Source: Turnera subulata
Lineage: Eukaryota; Streptophyta; Magnoliopsida; Malpighiales; Passifloraceae
Direction of reading: 5' to 3'
DNA: 64,000 nt
NCBI GenBank assembly: GCA_028386065.3
Contig: JAKUCV010001542.1
Location: 1 to 64,000 of the forward strand
Below are positions 31,824 through 44,093 of this stretch, in pieces. Positions within the stretch are counted from its first letter, which is position 1. Every line of letters starts with the position of its first letter. The notes under the pieces are model-generated. The model was not told the DNA's origin and did no database searches. It saw only the letters and a program-made list of their open reading frames with translations. The translations under genes and the position numbers were made by a program.

Positions 31824-33925
31824 TGGTAGGGCAGTTCTCTACTGTCACAGATTAGTCCTGCAAGCGCACAGGGTAGTTGTAGTACTCCATCAAGGTCGTA
31901 TCCACAGGGACTGGGATGAGTATGTTACTCCTTACCTAAGACAAATTAGGCTTGAGACAATTAAACAAAAAAAGATTATGGGGTGAGTGTCAATCGGAAA
32001 TCGAATTAAGCAAGAGAATAAAAGTAATAGTAGTGTTGAAGAAGGTGAGAATCAGGTTTGGTGAATTCTTAGGCATCTAGGGATTCACATATCTAGCCTT
32101 TATGCTCTATATTGCTCAAGAGAATCATCACAGGCTGGGCCTGTGTGACGCCCTATGTTTAATAAGAAGTCTTGAAGGGGCTCCCAACCTAAGGTACTAC
32201 CAACGACTTTCGTTCTTATTGATAGTTCTCTGAGCTTCCATCTACCCCCTGTCACTATAGTAGACGTCCACTTAGAGGTGAAGTCGGTGTTGGTGCTAAT
32301 TACCCACAGTCTCTCCCTTTCTTCTTTCGACCGGCTAGGGAGTGAAGGCTGATTGTTGTTGGTCAAGCTCACTTGGCTTCTCCTTTTGGTCCTTCACCAA
32401 GCTGCTACTAGATTTAAGATAGACTGCTCAATAATGACTCAAGAATAAGATTAAAAGAGGTGTCATTTTCTTGACTATGCTGCAACAGGCTGAGACAGTG
32501 CTGAGTCCGTGACTGAGCCTGTCGAGAACACATGGTCAATTACACAGATTGGTTCTTGCAGGCGCTCTCAACCTATACTGAACCCATTTGTTTTCACTCA
32601 CAGGTTCCTCCCAAAGTTCTCACTCATCCTAATACTTTTGCATCAGTCAAACTAAGGGGATTAAGAATTGGTGTTGAGGCTAATTCCTCAATTAGTTCCT
32701 AATTTCTTTCGAAACTAAGAGCTAAGGGTTGATTGTTGTTGTTCCAGCAACTATGGTTTCTCCTTTCCGTCCTTCACCTAACTATCTATAATCGTGTATG
32801 GGTTTGATCAAGACTCAAATATGGAGTGAGTGTGCAACAACCAAACAAGATAAACGGTTAAGAACATATCAAGGGCAATTTATTGCACTAAAAGCAGAGA
32901 CATGCTTCACCCCTTCAACCTAAGAGGGGTTGTTTTAGTTCATAATCAAGGTTACAGAAACAAAAGAAATTAAGGGTAGCATAATGTTTGGAACAATTCT
33001 GGAGGTTAGGGACAACACGATTTCTGCCCAGAAAAGGCTACAGAATCTTGTTTCCCCTTGAACCCTTTGTTCCAAGAACTTCTGCAAGTTATGGGTGTCG
33101 ATCGAGGGTTCAGTTCGATGTGTGTTCTTCCTTTCTCCCTCTCTTTTATGGTGCAGATTCCCCTCTTATCTTCTCTCCCATGTGCTGGAAGGTATGGTAG
33201 TTGGGCAAGTTGAGCTTCAGTTGCCCATCTTGCTCCTCGAGGTAAGGCACCATGGGAGGTGTGCCGAATGGGTGAAATCTGCAAATCTGTAGATTTTTAG
33301 AAGACTTAGGGGGAGGATAATGGTTCTTTAATTGTTAAATTCTTTGGGTGTGATGATTATCCCCTCTTTCCCATGCTTAAAGTCTTCTGAGTCGCTCAGG
33401 TCATGATTGTAGAGTTGAAAGTTCTGCAAGTGGTGAAGCTCTGCAAGTGGCTGAGTTTAATATTCTTATCTTCGCGTTCTGGTCTTCTGCAGATTCCACA
33501 AGCTGAGCCTGTGCTGGGCCTGTGCCTGAGGCTGTATGCGATTTCTTCCCATTTTTCTGTGCAATTGATTTCAACTCTTTTTGAGATTGATGGAGTGGCG
33601 TGACGGCTTCGTGGATCAAGGCAAAGGTGGTGAAATCTAGTGGATAACTTGTGACTGGAGGGGGATTCGTGGCCTTTTTTCTGATTCTGCAATGAACAAC
33701 AGGCTGTCAAACAGGCTCATGCTGTGCAAGAGACTGTTTCTTCGAATTCTCCAATAAAATTTCCAAAATCTTTTGAAATGCACCTGTTATCACTAATCAT
33801 ACAGTAAGGGATGGAATTTAAGAGAATAAGATGAAATAATGCAAAGCAAGGCATAAAATCATGATAAATTGAGAGTAAATATATCTAAAATCATGCCTAA
33901 AGCTATGCATATTTCATGTGCATCA
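31824..33925 (-). mobile_element. Element A left LTR (3' LTR)
   Basis: It begins tggtagggcagttctctactg and ends tttcatgtgcatca. It matches 52,543-52,712 plus 60,125-62,033 throughout, by eye well above 90%. Palindromic words occur at 32,129-32,145 (CACAGGC-tgg-GCCTGTG) and near 33,510. Short frames inside it occur in both LTRs and are not genes. Confidence 0.92.
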
Positions 33926-33962
33926 AAATACCCCATACTGAAGATTTTGCTTGTCCTCAAGC
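33926..33962 (-). other. Element A PPT and terminal stem-loop
   Basis: On the minus strand a stem-loop gcttg-aggacaagc (33,949-33,962) is followed by aaaatcttcagtatggggtatttt, ending at the 3' LTR. The tatgggg run is the likely PPT. Confidence 0.6.
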
Positions 33963-34532
33963 AATCGGAAGAGAAAAGAAGGCATGATTTCGAAAGGAAG
34001 TAAAACAATTCCAATGCATCAGATTTTCGATAGGTTTCTCCCTTGTGGTGTCCCAATTTAGTCATCCTCTTATTCTTCCTTAAAAACTGCATAGACTCTA
34101 ATCAAATTCCTTGTCAGTAGTTTTGTCATAAAAATCACATGAATAATTTTGCAACTGGCTTCCATTCCTTCAGTCATTCGAGGGATTCAATTAAAGATTG
34201 AAATGTGGTAAACAATACCTCATATGCTGACCCATTACCTTTTGTCTCCACTAATGTGCATAAGTCATCAAGCTAGGATCACTAGGACTTATTTGTGTTG
34301 TATTGAGGCTGGGTGAGGGTTGTCAAAGAAGGGTGGATGGTTTTTGCAAGGGTCAATGGCTTGTGAACTCGATTTCTTTTGTTTTAGTTTATGAGCAGCA
34401 TGAGACAGTGTAGAGGCTGTTTGACCTTGTATTTTCTACGGTCTCATGCTGTTCAGTAACTGTGTCCCAATACTTCAGCCATTCTCGATGTAACCACTGA
34501 TTCCAACAGATGAATTGGATTTGTGTTCCTTG
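33963..34532. other. Element A 3' untranslated region, right of the PPT
   Basis: Noncoding internal sequence of A up to the copia gamma array. It holds several CATGAGACAGT/CATGCTGT words but no gene. The last five bases (ccttg) are the TSD of the array. Confidence 0.6.
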
Positions 34533-35086
34533 TGTTAGTGCAATGCCCAAAACCCAATCAATGATCATATTTTATAGTCATGTATAGCTATTAAGGTTTT
34601 ATTCCAATAAATACGTTTATTAGTGATAAATGCTTGCACATATTTATAACCTAAGAATATTTTATACTCTTGAATTGTCCTTAGTCGATAATTATTATGG
34701 CTGGGTTGTAATAATAAATTAAGACTAGCATATGTTGAGAATTATATGAGATATGAATTCTACATACGGGTACAAGTTAGAGAACTTATGGTCTGGACTG
34801 ACCCTACATAAGAACACTACATGGACTGTTATATATATGTTGTCATTAGTGGTTCTTATATGTACTATCCTTAGACTTGAGATCATCAAGGTTCCCAACA
34901 TATGAGTCGTGTACTTTGACATTACTCTTAGTTACCCGTAACTGAGTAAACCTTAGCGTAATTGCTGGGTACATGATATAATGTGTAGTGGGTTTTGTAT
35001 GATCAAGATGGGATTCGTCCAACCCTTATAACGGGTATCTTATCAGTTGGGCCCCTTGATAGAGTTGAACTGTAAATGCATGGCCA
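34533..35086 (+). mobile_element. Copia gamma LTR1, truncated
   Basis: It matches the first 554 bases of the full LTR3. After gcatggcca the sequence jumps directly into gag (acacaaatatggcaaaa), so about 1 kb of LTR, the PBS and the gag start are missing. Confidence 0.9.
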
Positions 35087-38052
35087 ACACAAATATGGCA
35101 AAAAGTTTGGTTAATGTGCATCTTCTTGTTCATATGTGTTGAAACCAAAAGGTGGTATTGCAAAGGAAGGACAATGTTTCCATTGCATGAAACCTAGCCA
35201 TTGGAAGCGTAACTGCCCTGATTACCTTGAGGAGGTGAAGAAACAGAAGGGAAGTAAGACTTCCACTTCAGGTATTCTTGTTATAGAAGCTAATATTTCT
35301 ATCTCTGCATCATAGGTATTAGATACCGGATGTAGATCTCACATTTGTGTGAATGTGCAGGATCTGAGAAAGAGTAGAAAATTAGCAAAGGGTGAAGTGG
35401 ACCTGCGTGTTGGAAATGGAACAAGAGTTGCTGCATTAGCCGTAGGGACTTATTATCTATCTTTACCGAGTGGTTTGGTTTTGGAACTTGATGATTGTTA
35501 TTATGTACCTACGATAAGCAGGAATTTGATTTCTGTCTCTTGTTTGGACAAGAAGGGTTTTTCATTCATAATAAAGAACAACTGTTGTTCTATTTATTTG
35601 AATGATACTTATCATGGTGGTTTGTATGTTCTGAACCGAGAAACACCAACCTATAACATTAATTCGAAGAAGGTTAAATTAAACGATTCTAATACGACCT
35701 ATCTCTGGCATTGTTGTTTGGGCCATATGAACGAGACTCGTATTTCTAAACTCCATAAGGATGGACTTTTGGACTCTTTTGATTTTGAATCATTTGAGAC
35801 ATGTGAGTCACGTTTATAGGGCAAAATGACAAAGGCACTTTTTGCTGGTAAAGGTGAATGAGCTTCAGACTTGTTAGGCCTTATACATTCTGATGTATGT
35901 GGGCCTATGTCAACACAGGCTAGTGGTGGTTTTCAGTACTTTATAACATTTACTGATGATTATAATAGATATGGTTATGTGTATCTTATGAAGCACAAGT
36001 CAGAATCCTTTGAAAATTTCAAAGAAATCAAGAATGAAGTACAAAATCAACTCGGCAAGAGTATTAAAATGCTTCGATCTGATCGAGGAGGTGAATACTT
36101 AGACCGAGAATTTCTTGATCATCTAAAGGAATGTGGTATAGTATCACAACTTACTCCACCAGGTACACCTCAATAGAACGGTGTATCTGAAAGGAGAAAT
36201 AGAACTCTGTTAGACATGGTTCGTTCTATGATGAGTCAAGCTGACCTTCCTTCTTCATTTTGGGGACATGCTTTAATGACTGTTGCCTTTACACTTAACC
36301 GTGTTCCATCTAAATCAGTTGAAAAAACACCACATGAGATGTGGACTGGGAAACATCCTAATTTGTCTTTTATGAAGATTTGGGGTTGTGAGGCTTACGT
36401 TAGACGTCAAGCATCAGACAAACTCGGCCCTAAATCTGACAAGTGCCTTTTGTTGGATATCCTAAAGAAACTAAAGGAAATTATTTCTATAATCCCACAG
36501 AGAAAAAAGTGTTTGTTGCTGATACTGCTATTTTTCTAGAAAGAGAATTTATTTCTAGAGAGATCAGTGGGAGAAAAATAGAACTCGAAGAAGTTTGAGT
36601 ACAACAAGAAGCTATAGAGGATGAGATGGAACAAGGACAGGAACCACAAGATGTTGTGGGTGAAAATCTTGTACCTATAACACATGGTCCACGTAGGTCT
36701 GATAGGACTCAGTATGAGCCCGAGAGATATGGATTTCTTTTGACTCATACTGGAGACGTGATGCTCATGGATGAAGAAGAGCCCACTTCCTATTAGCAGG
36801 CAATTACAGGTCCAGACTCTAAGAAGTGGCTAGAAGCTATGAATTCAGAGATGGAATCCATGTATGAAAACAAGGTGTGGACCTTGGTTGTTCCACCTGA
36901 AGGGGTAAAACCCATTGGGTGCAAGTGGGTCTATAAAAAAAAAATCGACATGGATGGTAATGTGATTACCTTTAAAGGGCGGTTGATTGCGAAAGGTTTC
37001 AAACAAGTTCATGGTATTGACTTTGACGAAACCTTTTCGCCAGTTTCCATGGTTAAATCCATCCGAATTCTATTGGCTATAGCTGCATACCATGATTATG
37101 AGATATGGAAGATGGATGTCAAAGCCGCTTTCCTTAATGGAAATCTTTTAGAGGATGTGTACATGACACAATCTAAAGGTTTTGTCACTCCAGAGAATGC
37201 TGATAAGGTATGCAACTTGCAAAGATCCATTTATGGAATGAAGCAAGCCTCTAGGAGTTGGAATCTTCGCTTTGATGAAGTAATCAAACAGTTTGGTTTC
37301 ATTAAGAACGAAGATGAGCCATGTGTTTACAAGAAGGTTAGTGGGAGCACTATCGTTTTCTTGTTATTGTATGTTGACGACATTCTACTCATTGGGAAAG
37401 ATATTCCAACACTACAGTCTGTAAAGACTTGGTTAGGAAAGAATTTTTCAGTGAAGGACTTAGGTGAAGCTGCATACGTGCTAGGTATAATGATCTATAG
37501 AGATAGATCCAAAAGGCTTCTAGGACTAAGTCAAAGTACATATACTGACAAGGTGCTTAAAAGGTTTAGCATGCAAGATTCCAAGAAAGGTTTCTTGCCC
37601 ATGTCACATGGCATAACTCTCTCAAAGAATCAATGTCCTAGTACTTCTAAGGAGAGAGAGCGAATGAGTAAGATCCCTTACGTGTCAGCAATAGGATCTA
37701 TCATGTATGCCATGCTATGTACTTGGCTAGATGTCGCATATGCATTGAGTGTCACTGGATAGCAGTTAAGAACATCCTTAAGTACTTTAGAAGAACTAAG
37801 GATGCATTCCTTGTGTACGGAAGCATTGATGAGCTTGTTGTAAAGGGTTACACAAATGCTAGCTTCCAAACTGATAGGGATGACTTTAGATCGTAGTCAG
37901 GATATGTGTTTTGTCTTAGAGGCGATGTGAGGCTGTGCAAAGTTCCTTTTGAGAACAATGTAGCAGATCCTTTAACTAAGCAGCTCACACAACAGAAGCA
38001 TGATGGTCATGCTAGATCCATTGGTATTAGATACATGGATGATTGGCTTTAG
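35087..38052 (+). pseudogene. Copia gamma gag-pol, copy 1
   Basis: Begins inside gag with a CCHC knuckle CFHCMKPSHWKRNC near 35,190. Then come protease VLDTGCRSH (DTG), integrase HSDVCGPM, DDYNRYGYV and LRSDRGGEY, and RT KWVYKKKID, MDVKAAFLNG and LLYVDDILLIG near 37,370. Stops shared with copy 2 lie at 35,313, 36,174, 36,794 and 37,894, all TAG. Most of RNase H is deleted between SGYVFCL and the end KVPFENNVADPLTKQL, also in both copies. A second shared deletion lies at about 37,760 (SVTG to VKNIL). Private damage in copy 1 includes a stop at about 35,817 and TGA at about 35,860. Ends GIRYMDDWL at 38,052, followed by the purine run aagtgggaga. Confidence 0.9.
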
Positions 38053-38066
38053 TGCAAGTGGGAGAT

Positions 38067-38620
38067 TGTTAGTGTAATGCCCAAAAGCTAATCATTGATC
38101 ATATTTTATAGTCATGCATATTTATTAAGGTTTTATTCCAATAAATATGTTTATCAGTGATAAATGCTTGCACATATTTATAACCTAAGAATATTTTATA
38201 TTCTTGAATTGTCCCTAGTCGATTATTATTATGGATGGGTTCTAATAATAAATTAAGATTAGCGTATGTTGAGAATTATATGAGATATGAATTCTACATA
38301 CGAGTACAAGTTAGAGAACTTGTGGTCTGGACTGACCCGACATAAGAACACTACATGGACTGTTATATATATGTTTTCATTAGTGGTTCTTATATGTACT
38401 ATCCTTAGACCTGAGAACATCAAGGTTCCCAACATATGAGTCGTGTACTTTGACATTACTCTTAGTTACCCGTAACTGAGTAAACCTTAGCGTAATTGCT
38501 GGGTACATGATATAATGTGTAGTGGGTTTTGTATGATCAAGATGGGATTCGTCCAACCCTTATAACGGGTATCTTATCAGTTGCGCCCCTTGATAGAGTT
38601 GAACTGTAAATGCATGGCCA
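38067..38620 (+). mobile_element. Copia gamma LTR2, truncated mosaic
   Basis: Same 554-base truncated form as LTR1. Its left part carries the variants of LTR3 and its right part those of LTR1. The switch falls between 38,411 (LTR3-type c in agacctgag) and 38,491 (LTR1-type cgtaattgctgg). Confidence 0.9.
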
Positions 38621-41604
38621 ACACAAATATGGCAAAAAGTTTGGTTCATGTGCATCTTCTTGTTCATATGTGTTGAAACCCAAAGGTGGTATTGCAAAGG
38701 AAGGACAATGATTCCATTGCATGAAACCTAGCCATTGGAAGCGTAACTGCCCTGATTACCTTGAGGAGGTGAAGAAACAGAAGGGAAGTAAGACTTCCAC
38801 TTCAGGTATTCTTGTTATAGAAGCTAATATTTCTATCTCTGCATCATAGATATTAGATACCGGATGTAGATCTCACATTTGTGTGAATGTGCAGGACCTG
38901 AGAAAGAGTAGAAAATTAGCAAAGGGTAAAGTGGACCTGCGTGTTGGAAATGGAACAAGAGTTGCTGCATTAGCCGTAGGGATTGATTATCTATCTTTAC
39001 CGAGTGTTTTGGTTTTGGAACTTGATGATTGTTATTATGTACCTACGATAAGCAGGAATTTGATTTCTGTCTCTTGTTTGGACAAGAAGGGTTTTTCGTT
39101 CATAATAAAGAACAACTGTTGCTCTATTTATTTGAATGATATTTATCATGGTGGTGCATATTTAAGAAATGGTTTGTATGTTCTGAACCGAGAAACACCA
39201 ACCTATAACATTAATTCGAAGAAGGTTAAATTAAACGATTCTAATACGACCTATCTCTGGCACTGTTGTTTGGGCCATATAAACGAGACTCGTATTTCTA
39301 AACTCCATAAGGATGGACTTTTGGACTCTTTTGATTTTGAATCATTTGAGACATGTGAGTCATGTTTATTGGGCAAAATAACAAAGGCTCTTTTTGCTGG
39401 TAAAGGTGAAAGAGCTTCAAACTTGTTAGGCCTTATACATTCTGATGTATGTGGGCCTATGTCAACACAGGCTAGTGGTGGTTTTCAGTACTTTATAACA
39501 TTTACTGATGATTATAGTAGATATGGTTATGTGTATCTTATGTAGCACAAGTCAGAATCCTTTGAAAATTTCAAAGAAATCAAGAATGAAGTACAAAATC
39601 AACTCGGCAAGAGTATTAAAATGCTTCGATCTGATTGAGGAGGTGAATACTTAGACCGAGAATTTCTTGATCATCTAAAGGAATGTGGTATAGTATCACA
39701 ACTTACTCCACCAGGTACACCTCAATAGAACGGTGTATCTGAAAGGAGAAATAGAACTCTGTTAGACATGGTTCGTTCTATGATGAGTCAAGCTGACCTT
39801 CCTTCTTCATTTTGGGGACATGCTTTATTGACTGTTGCCTTTACACTTAACCGTGTTCCATCTAAATCGGTTGAAAAGACACCACATGAGATGTGGACTG
39901 GGAAACGTCCTAATTTGTCTTTTATAAAGATTTGGGGTTGTGAGGCTTACGTAAGACGTCAAGCATCAGACAAACTCGGCCCTAAATCTGACAAGTGCCT
40001 TTTGTTGGATATCCTAAAGAAACTAAAGGATATTATTTCTATAATCCCATAGAGAAAAAAGTGTTTGTTGCTGATACTGCTATTTTTTTAGAAAAAGAAT
40101 TTATTTCTAGAGAGATCAGTGGGAGAAAAATAGAACTCGAAGAAGTTCGAGTACAACAAGAAGCTATAGAGGATGAGATGGAACAAGGACAGGAACCACA
40201 AGATGTTGTGGGTGAAAATCCTGTACCTATAACACATGGTCCACGTAGGTCTGATAGGACTCGATATGAGCCCGAGAGATATGGATTTCTTTTGACTCAT
40301 ACTGGAGACGTGATGCTCATGGATGAAGAAGAGCCCACTTCCTATTAGCAGGCAATTACGGGTCCAGACTCTAAGAAGAGGCTAGAAGCCATGAATTCAG
40401 AGATGGAATCCATGTATGAAAACAAGGTGTGGACCTTGGTTGTTCCACCTGATGGGGTAAAACCCATTGGGTGCAAGTGGGTCAATAAGAAAAAAATCGA
40501 CATGGATGGTAATGTGATTACCTTTAAAGGGTGGTTGATTGCGAAAGGTTTCAAACAAGTTCATGGTATTGACTATGACGAAACCTTTTCGCCAGTTTCC
40601 ATGGTTAAATCCATCCGAATTCTATTGGCTATAGCTGCATACCATGATTATGAGATATGGAAGATGGATGTGAAAACCACTTTCCTTAATGGAGATCTTT
40701 TAGAGGATGTGTACATGACACAACCTATAGGTTTTGTCACTCCAGAGAATGCTGATAAGGTATGCAACTTGCAAAGATCCATTTATGGAATGAAGCAAGC
40801 TTCTAGGAGTTGGAATCTTCGCTTTGATGAAGTAATCAAACAGTTTGGTTTCATTAAGAACGAAGATGAGCCATGTGTTTACAAGAAGGTTAGTGGGAGC
40901 ACTATCGTTTTCTTGTTATTGTATGTTGACGACATTCTACTCATTGGGAATGATATTCCAACACTACAGTCTGTAAAGACTTGGTTAGGAAAGAATTTTT
41001 CAATGAAGGACTTAGGTGAAGCTGCATACGTGATAGGTATAATGATCTATAGAGATAGATCCAAAAGGCTTCTAGGACTAAGTCAAAGTACATATACTGG
41101 CAAGGTGCTTAAAAGGTTTAGCATGCAAGATTCCAAGAAAGGTTTCTTGCCCATGTCACATGGCATAACTCTCTCAAAGAATCAATGTCCTAGTACTTCT
41201 AAGGAGAGAGAGCGAATGAGTAAGATCCCTTACGCGTCAGCAATAGGATCTATCATGTATGCCATGCTATGTACTTGGCTAGATGTCGCATATGCATTGA
41301 GTGTCACTGGATAGCAGTTAAGAACATCCTTAAGTACTTGAGAAGAACTAAGGATGCATTCCTTGTGTACGAAAACATTGATGAGCTTGTTGTAAAGGGT
41401 TACAGAAATGCTAGCTTCCAAACTGATAGGGATGACTTTAGATCGTAGTCAGGATATGTGTTTTGTCTTAGAGGCGATGTGAGGCTGTGCAAAGTTCCTT
41501 TTGAGAACAATGTAGCAGATCCTTTAACTAAGCAGCTCACACAGCAGAAGCATGATGGTCATGCTAGATTTATTGGTATTAGATACATGGATGATTGGCT
41601 TTAG
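38621..41604 (+). pseudogene. Copia gamma gag-pol, copy 2
   Basis: Nearly identical to copy 1 with the same truncated start, the same four TAG stops (38,847; 39,726; 40,346; 41,445) and the same RNase H deletion. Private changes: TAG for Lys at 39,543, TGA from CGA in the second integrase Asp motif (SD-stop-GGEY near 39,637), and 18 extra bases near 39,155 that restore the spacing. The RT active site LLYVDDILLIG is intact near 40,920. The frame from 39,995 to 40,348 is longer than in copy 1 because one stop is absent here. Confidence 0.9.
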
Positions 41605-41618
41605 TGCAAGTGGGAGAT

Positions 41619-43163
41619 TGTTAGTGTAATGCCCAAAAGCTAATCATTGATCATATTTTATAGTCATGCATATTTATTAAGGTTTTATTCCAATAAATAT
41701 GTTTATCAGTGATAAATGCTTGCACATATTTATAACCTAAGAATATTTTATATTCTTGAATTGTCCCTAGTCGATTATTATTTTGGATGGGTTCTAATAA
41801 TAAATTAAGATTAGCGTATGTTGAGATTTATATGAGATATGAATTCTACATACGGGTACAAGTTAGAGAACTTATGGTCTGGACTGACCCGACATAAGAA
41901 CACTACATGGATTGTTATATATATATTTTCATTAGTGGTTCTTATATGTACTATCCTTAGACCTGAGATCATCAAGGTTCCCAACATATGAGTCGTGTAC
42001 TTTGACATTACTCTTAGTTACCCGTAACTGAGTAAACCTTAGAGTAATTGTTGGGTACACGATATCATGTGTAGTGGGTTTTGTATGATCAAGATGGGAT
42101 TCGTCCAACCCTTCTAACGGGTATCTTATCAGTTGGGCCCCTTGATAGAGTTGAACTGTAAATGCATGGCCATGCTCGGATTAAGTGATATGGAGATATC
42201 ATTTGTATCCGTTTTACACAGTTAACTCAGGGATCAAGAAACCTTAGATTAAACATATACGAGAATGACATATTCCATGTCTCGTGTTTGATCTTGATAT
42301 AATGGGACGAAAGGATAATGACATTTTACCGAGGCATATTGAATCAGTACTGATCTGGTCACTTGGGTAGCAATGATGTGTTGCTAGACACCGCTCATTG
42401 TTTATAATTATAAATGAGAGTTTATAATTATTGCCAACTTGATTAGTGCCTACAGGGTCACACACTTAGAACTGTTGATTCGAGTCAGTGGTTAGACCAT
42501 GGTTGGCCATGGTTCGACCAGGTTATTGAGCTAGTGGTTAGACCATGGTTGGACCAGGTCGTTTGGATTGGTTCGATTCAGTAGTTACCAGAATTATTGA
42601 ACCAGAATTATTATCCAAAAAAGTATGAAAGGATGTGTTGTCTTATATATATGTTGATATATATGATTGAGTTAGTGGAGACATGATCATGTTGATGATT
42701 GTGACTAAAGTATAGAAAGTGGAAAACACAATCATGCATGATAAGATGTATGTATGATTAGGTTGGCCATTTCTATATTAACTAACATTGACATATGTAT
42801 ATGTGATATACATGAAAGGGTGGTTAATGAGATTAACACACCAAGCTCAACACAAAACCACATCAAATAGTCTAGGCTCTCTCTCTCGGAATTCTACAAC
42901 TAGCACTGGGGCTCGAGAGTGCTCGGGTTAGTGATCGTGTGACGGTTGCTAGCAGTCATCGGCGGTTCGTGTGGATACCGTAGAGGAGTCGGATTTTTGT
43001 CCGGTTCTTGCTGATTTGGATCATCAGTGGAGTGGAAGATCTCAACCAAACCATGTTTGAAATTTTTGTTATTCGGTTTACCCCGTTTCACATGGATTCT
43101 TCATTAGTTCGGGGTTTTCCGCTGCACATATTGTCTCTTTGTTTGCATACCCGGTTACTTACA
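41619..43163 (+). mobile_element. Copia gamma LTR3, full length
   Basis: 1,545 bases from tgttagtgtaatg to ccggttacttaca, preceded by the PPT aagtgggagat. Its first 555 bases match LTR1 and LTR2; the remainder is unique in the window. It contains a short direct repeat based on gtggttagaccatggttgg at 42,489-42,560. Confidence 0.9.
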
Positions 43164-43168
43164 CCTTG

Positions 43169-43900
43169 GTGGAGTATGATTTCCCAGATGTTGTCCTTGC
43201 CCTTCCTCCCTTTCTTTATTTTTATTTTTCTTTTCTTTTTTTTTCTTTTTCCCATATGTTTTTCATTTTCATTTTCTTTTTCAAGGGGAGGATGGCATTC
43301 GTGCATCTAGTGGCGTTTTGAATTTTGCTATTGGCTGAGTATAGGTCTTCTCTTTCTCTAATCTTGATCAAGTCTTGCTCACAGGCTTATCGACAGGGTG
43401 AGGCTGTTTGTTGTATTTTGTGCTCTTAGACACTGATGGCCCCTGCTTATGGCTGCAAATGGTTGAGGGCGGGCTGTTCAGGGTAATTGAATGAAATGAG
43501 GGCCATCTTGATTGGCTCAAATGGGGTTGCAAGGGTTTGAGTGAGGTGCGGGTTAGTGTATTCTGTTTGGTGTGCCAAAGACGGCCTAGATCACCTTGAT
43601 AGAAGTAATTGGCCCGTTCTAAGGTAAACAGGCTGAGCCTATTTGTTTAGAAAAATTCCTTAACATGGTCCTTCTCTTGACAGAGTTCATGGAATGCAGG
43701 TGCTTGATTATTCATGTTCTGTTTTGGAAGAAAAATAAGACAAGTCATAAGATTATGGTCTTGAGCAGAATTTAAATGGAACAAGAGAGAGTGCATAAAT
43801 ATAAAGATAGGCTCACAATGGGAGAAACAAAGTGAAAATAGATAAAAATTAAAATTGCATTACATGAACACTAGAAAGTACATAGCATAATTGCACTAAA
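43169..43900. other. Element A 3' untranslated region, left part
   Basis: Noncoding internal sequence of A resumed after the array. It includes a pyrimidine-rich tract at 43,195-43,290 (purine-rich in the sense strand) and a palindromic acaggctgagcctat at 43,628. It resembles 63,283-63,600 (fragment C). Confidence 0.6.
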
Positions 43901-43937
43901 TACCCCAAACTGAAAAACTTGCAGTGTCCTTACTGCA
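43901..43937 (-). other. Element A internal stem-loop with PPT-like tract
   Basis: The minus strand reads tgcagtaaggacactgca (stem TGCAGT/ACTGCA, 43,920-43,937), followed by agtttttcagtttggggta. The layout repeats that of the terminal PPT module. A further tttggggta lies at about 44,049. Confidence 0.6.
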
Positions 43938-44093
43938 GAAGCAAAACAAAAACAAGGTGCAATAACGACAAGGTCACATAAACAAAAGAAACATACTGCC
44001 GAAAACAAAACAGATAAGGTCTAGGCTAAGTTATATTGGCACAAAAATACCCCAAACTGAATGTCTAACTATGTGTAGTGGGGTTAGTCTAGA

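Larger units (their letters stand above)
34533..43163 (+). mobile_element. Copia gamma: tandem array with three LTRs and two internal regions
   Basis: The order is LTR1 (34,533), internal copy 1, LTR2 (38,067), internal copy 2, LTR3 (41,619-43,163). The array is flanked by the perfect TSD CCTTG (34,528-34,532 and 43,164-43,168), so it occupies a single insertion site in element A. LTR1 and LTR2 are both cut at the same point (after gcatggcca) and joined to the same point in gag. Repeat units are 3,534 and 3,552 bases; the 18-base difference is one indel near 39,155. Confidence 0.93.

Noticed and set aside
42880..43330. Pyrimidine tract and small frames as a plant promoter or gene start
   Set aside because: The stretch spans the end of copia gamma LTR3, its TSD and the 3' region of element A; no gene follows.
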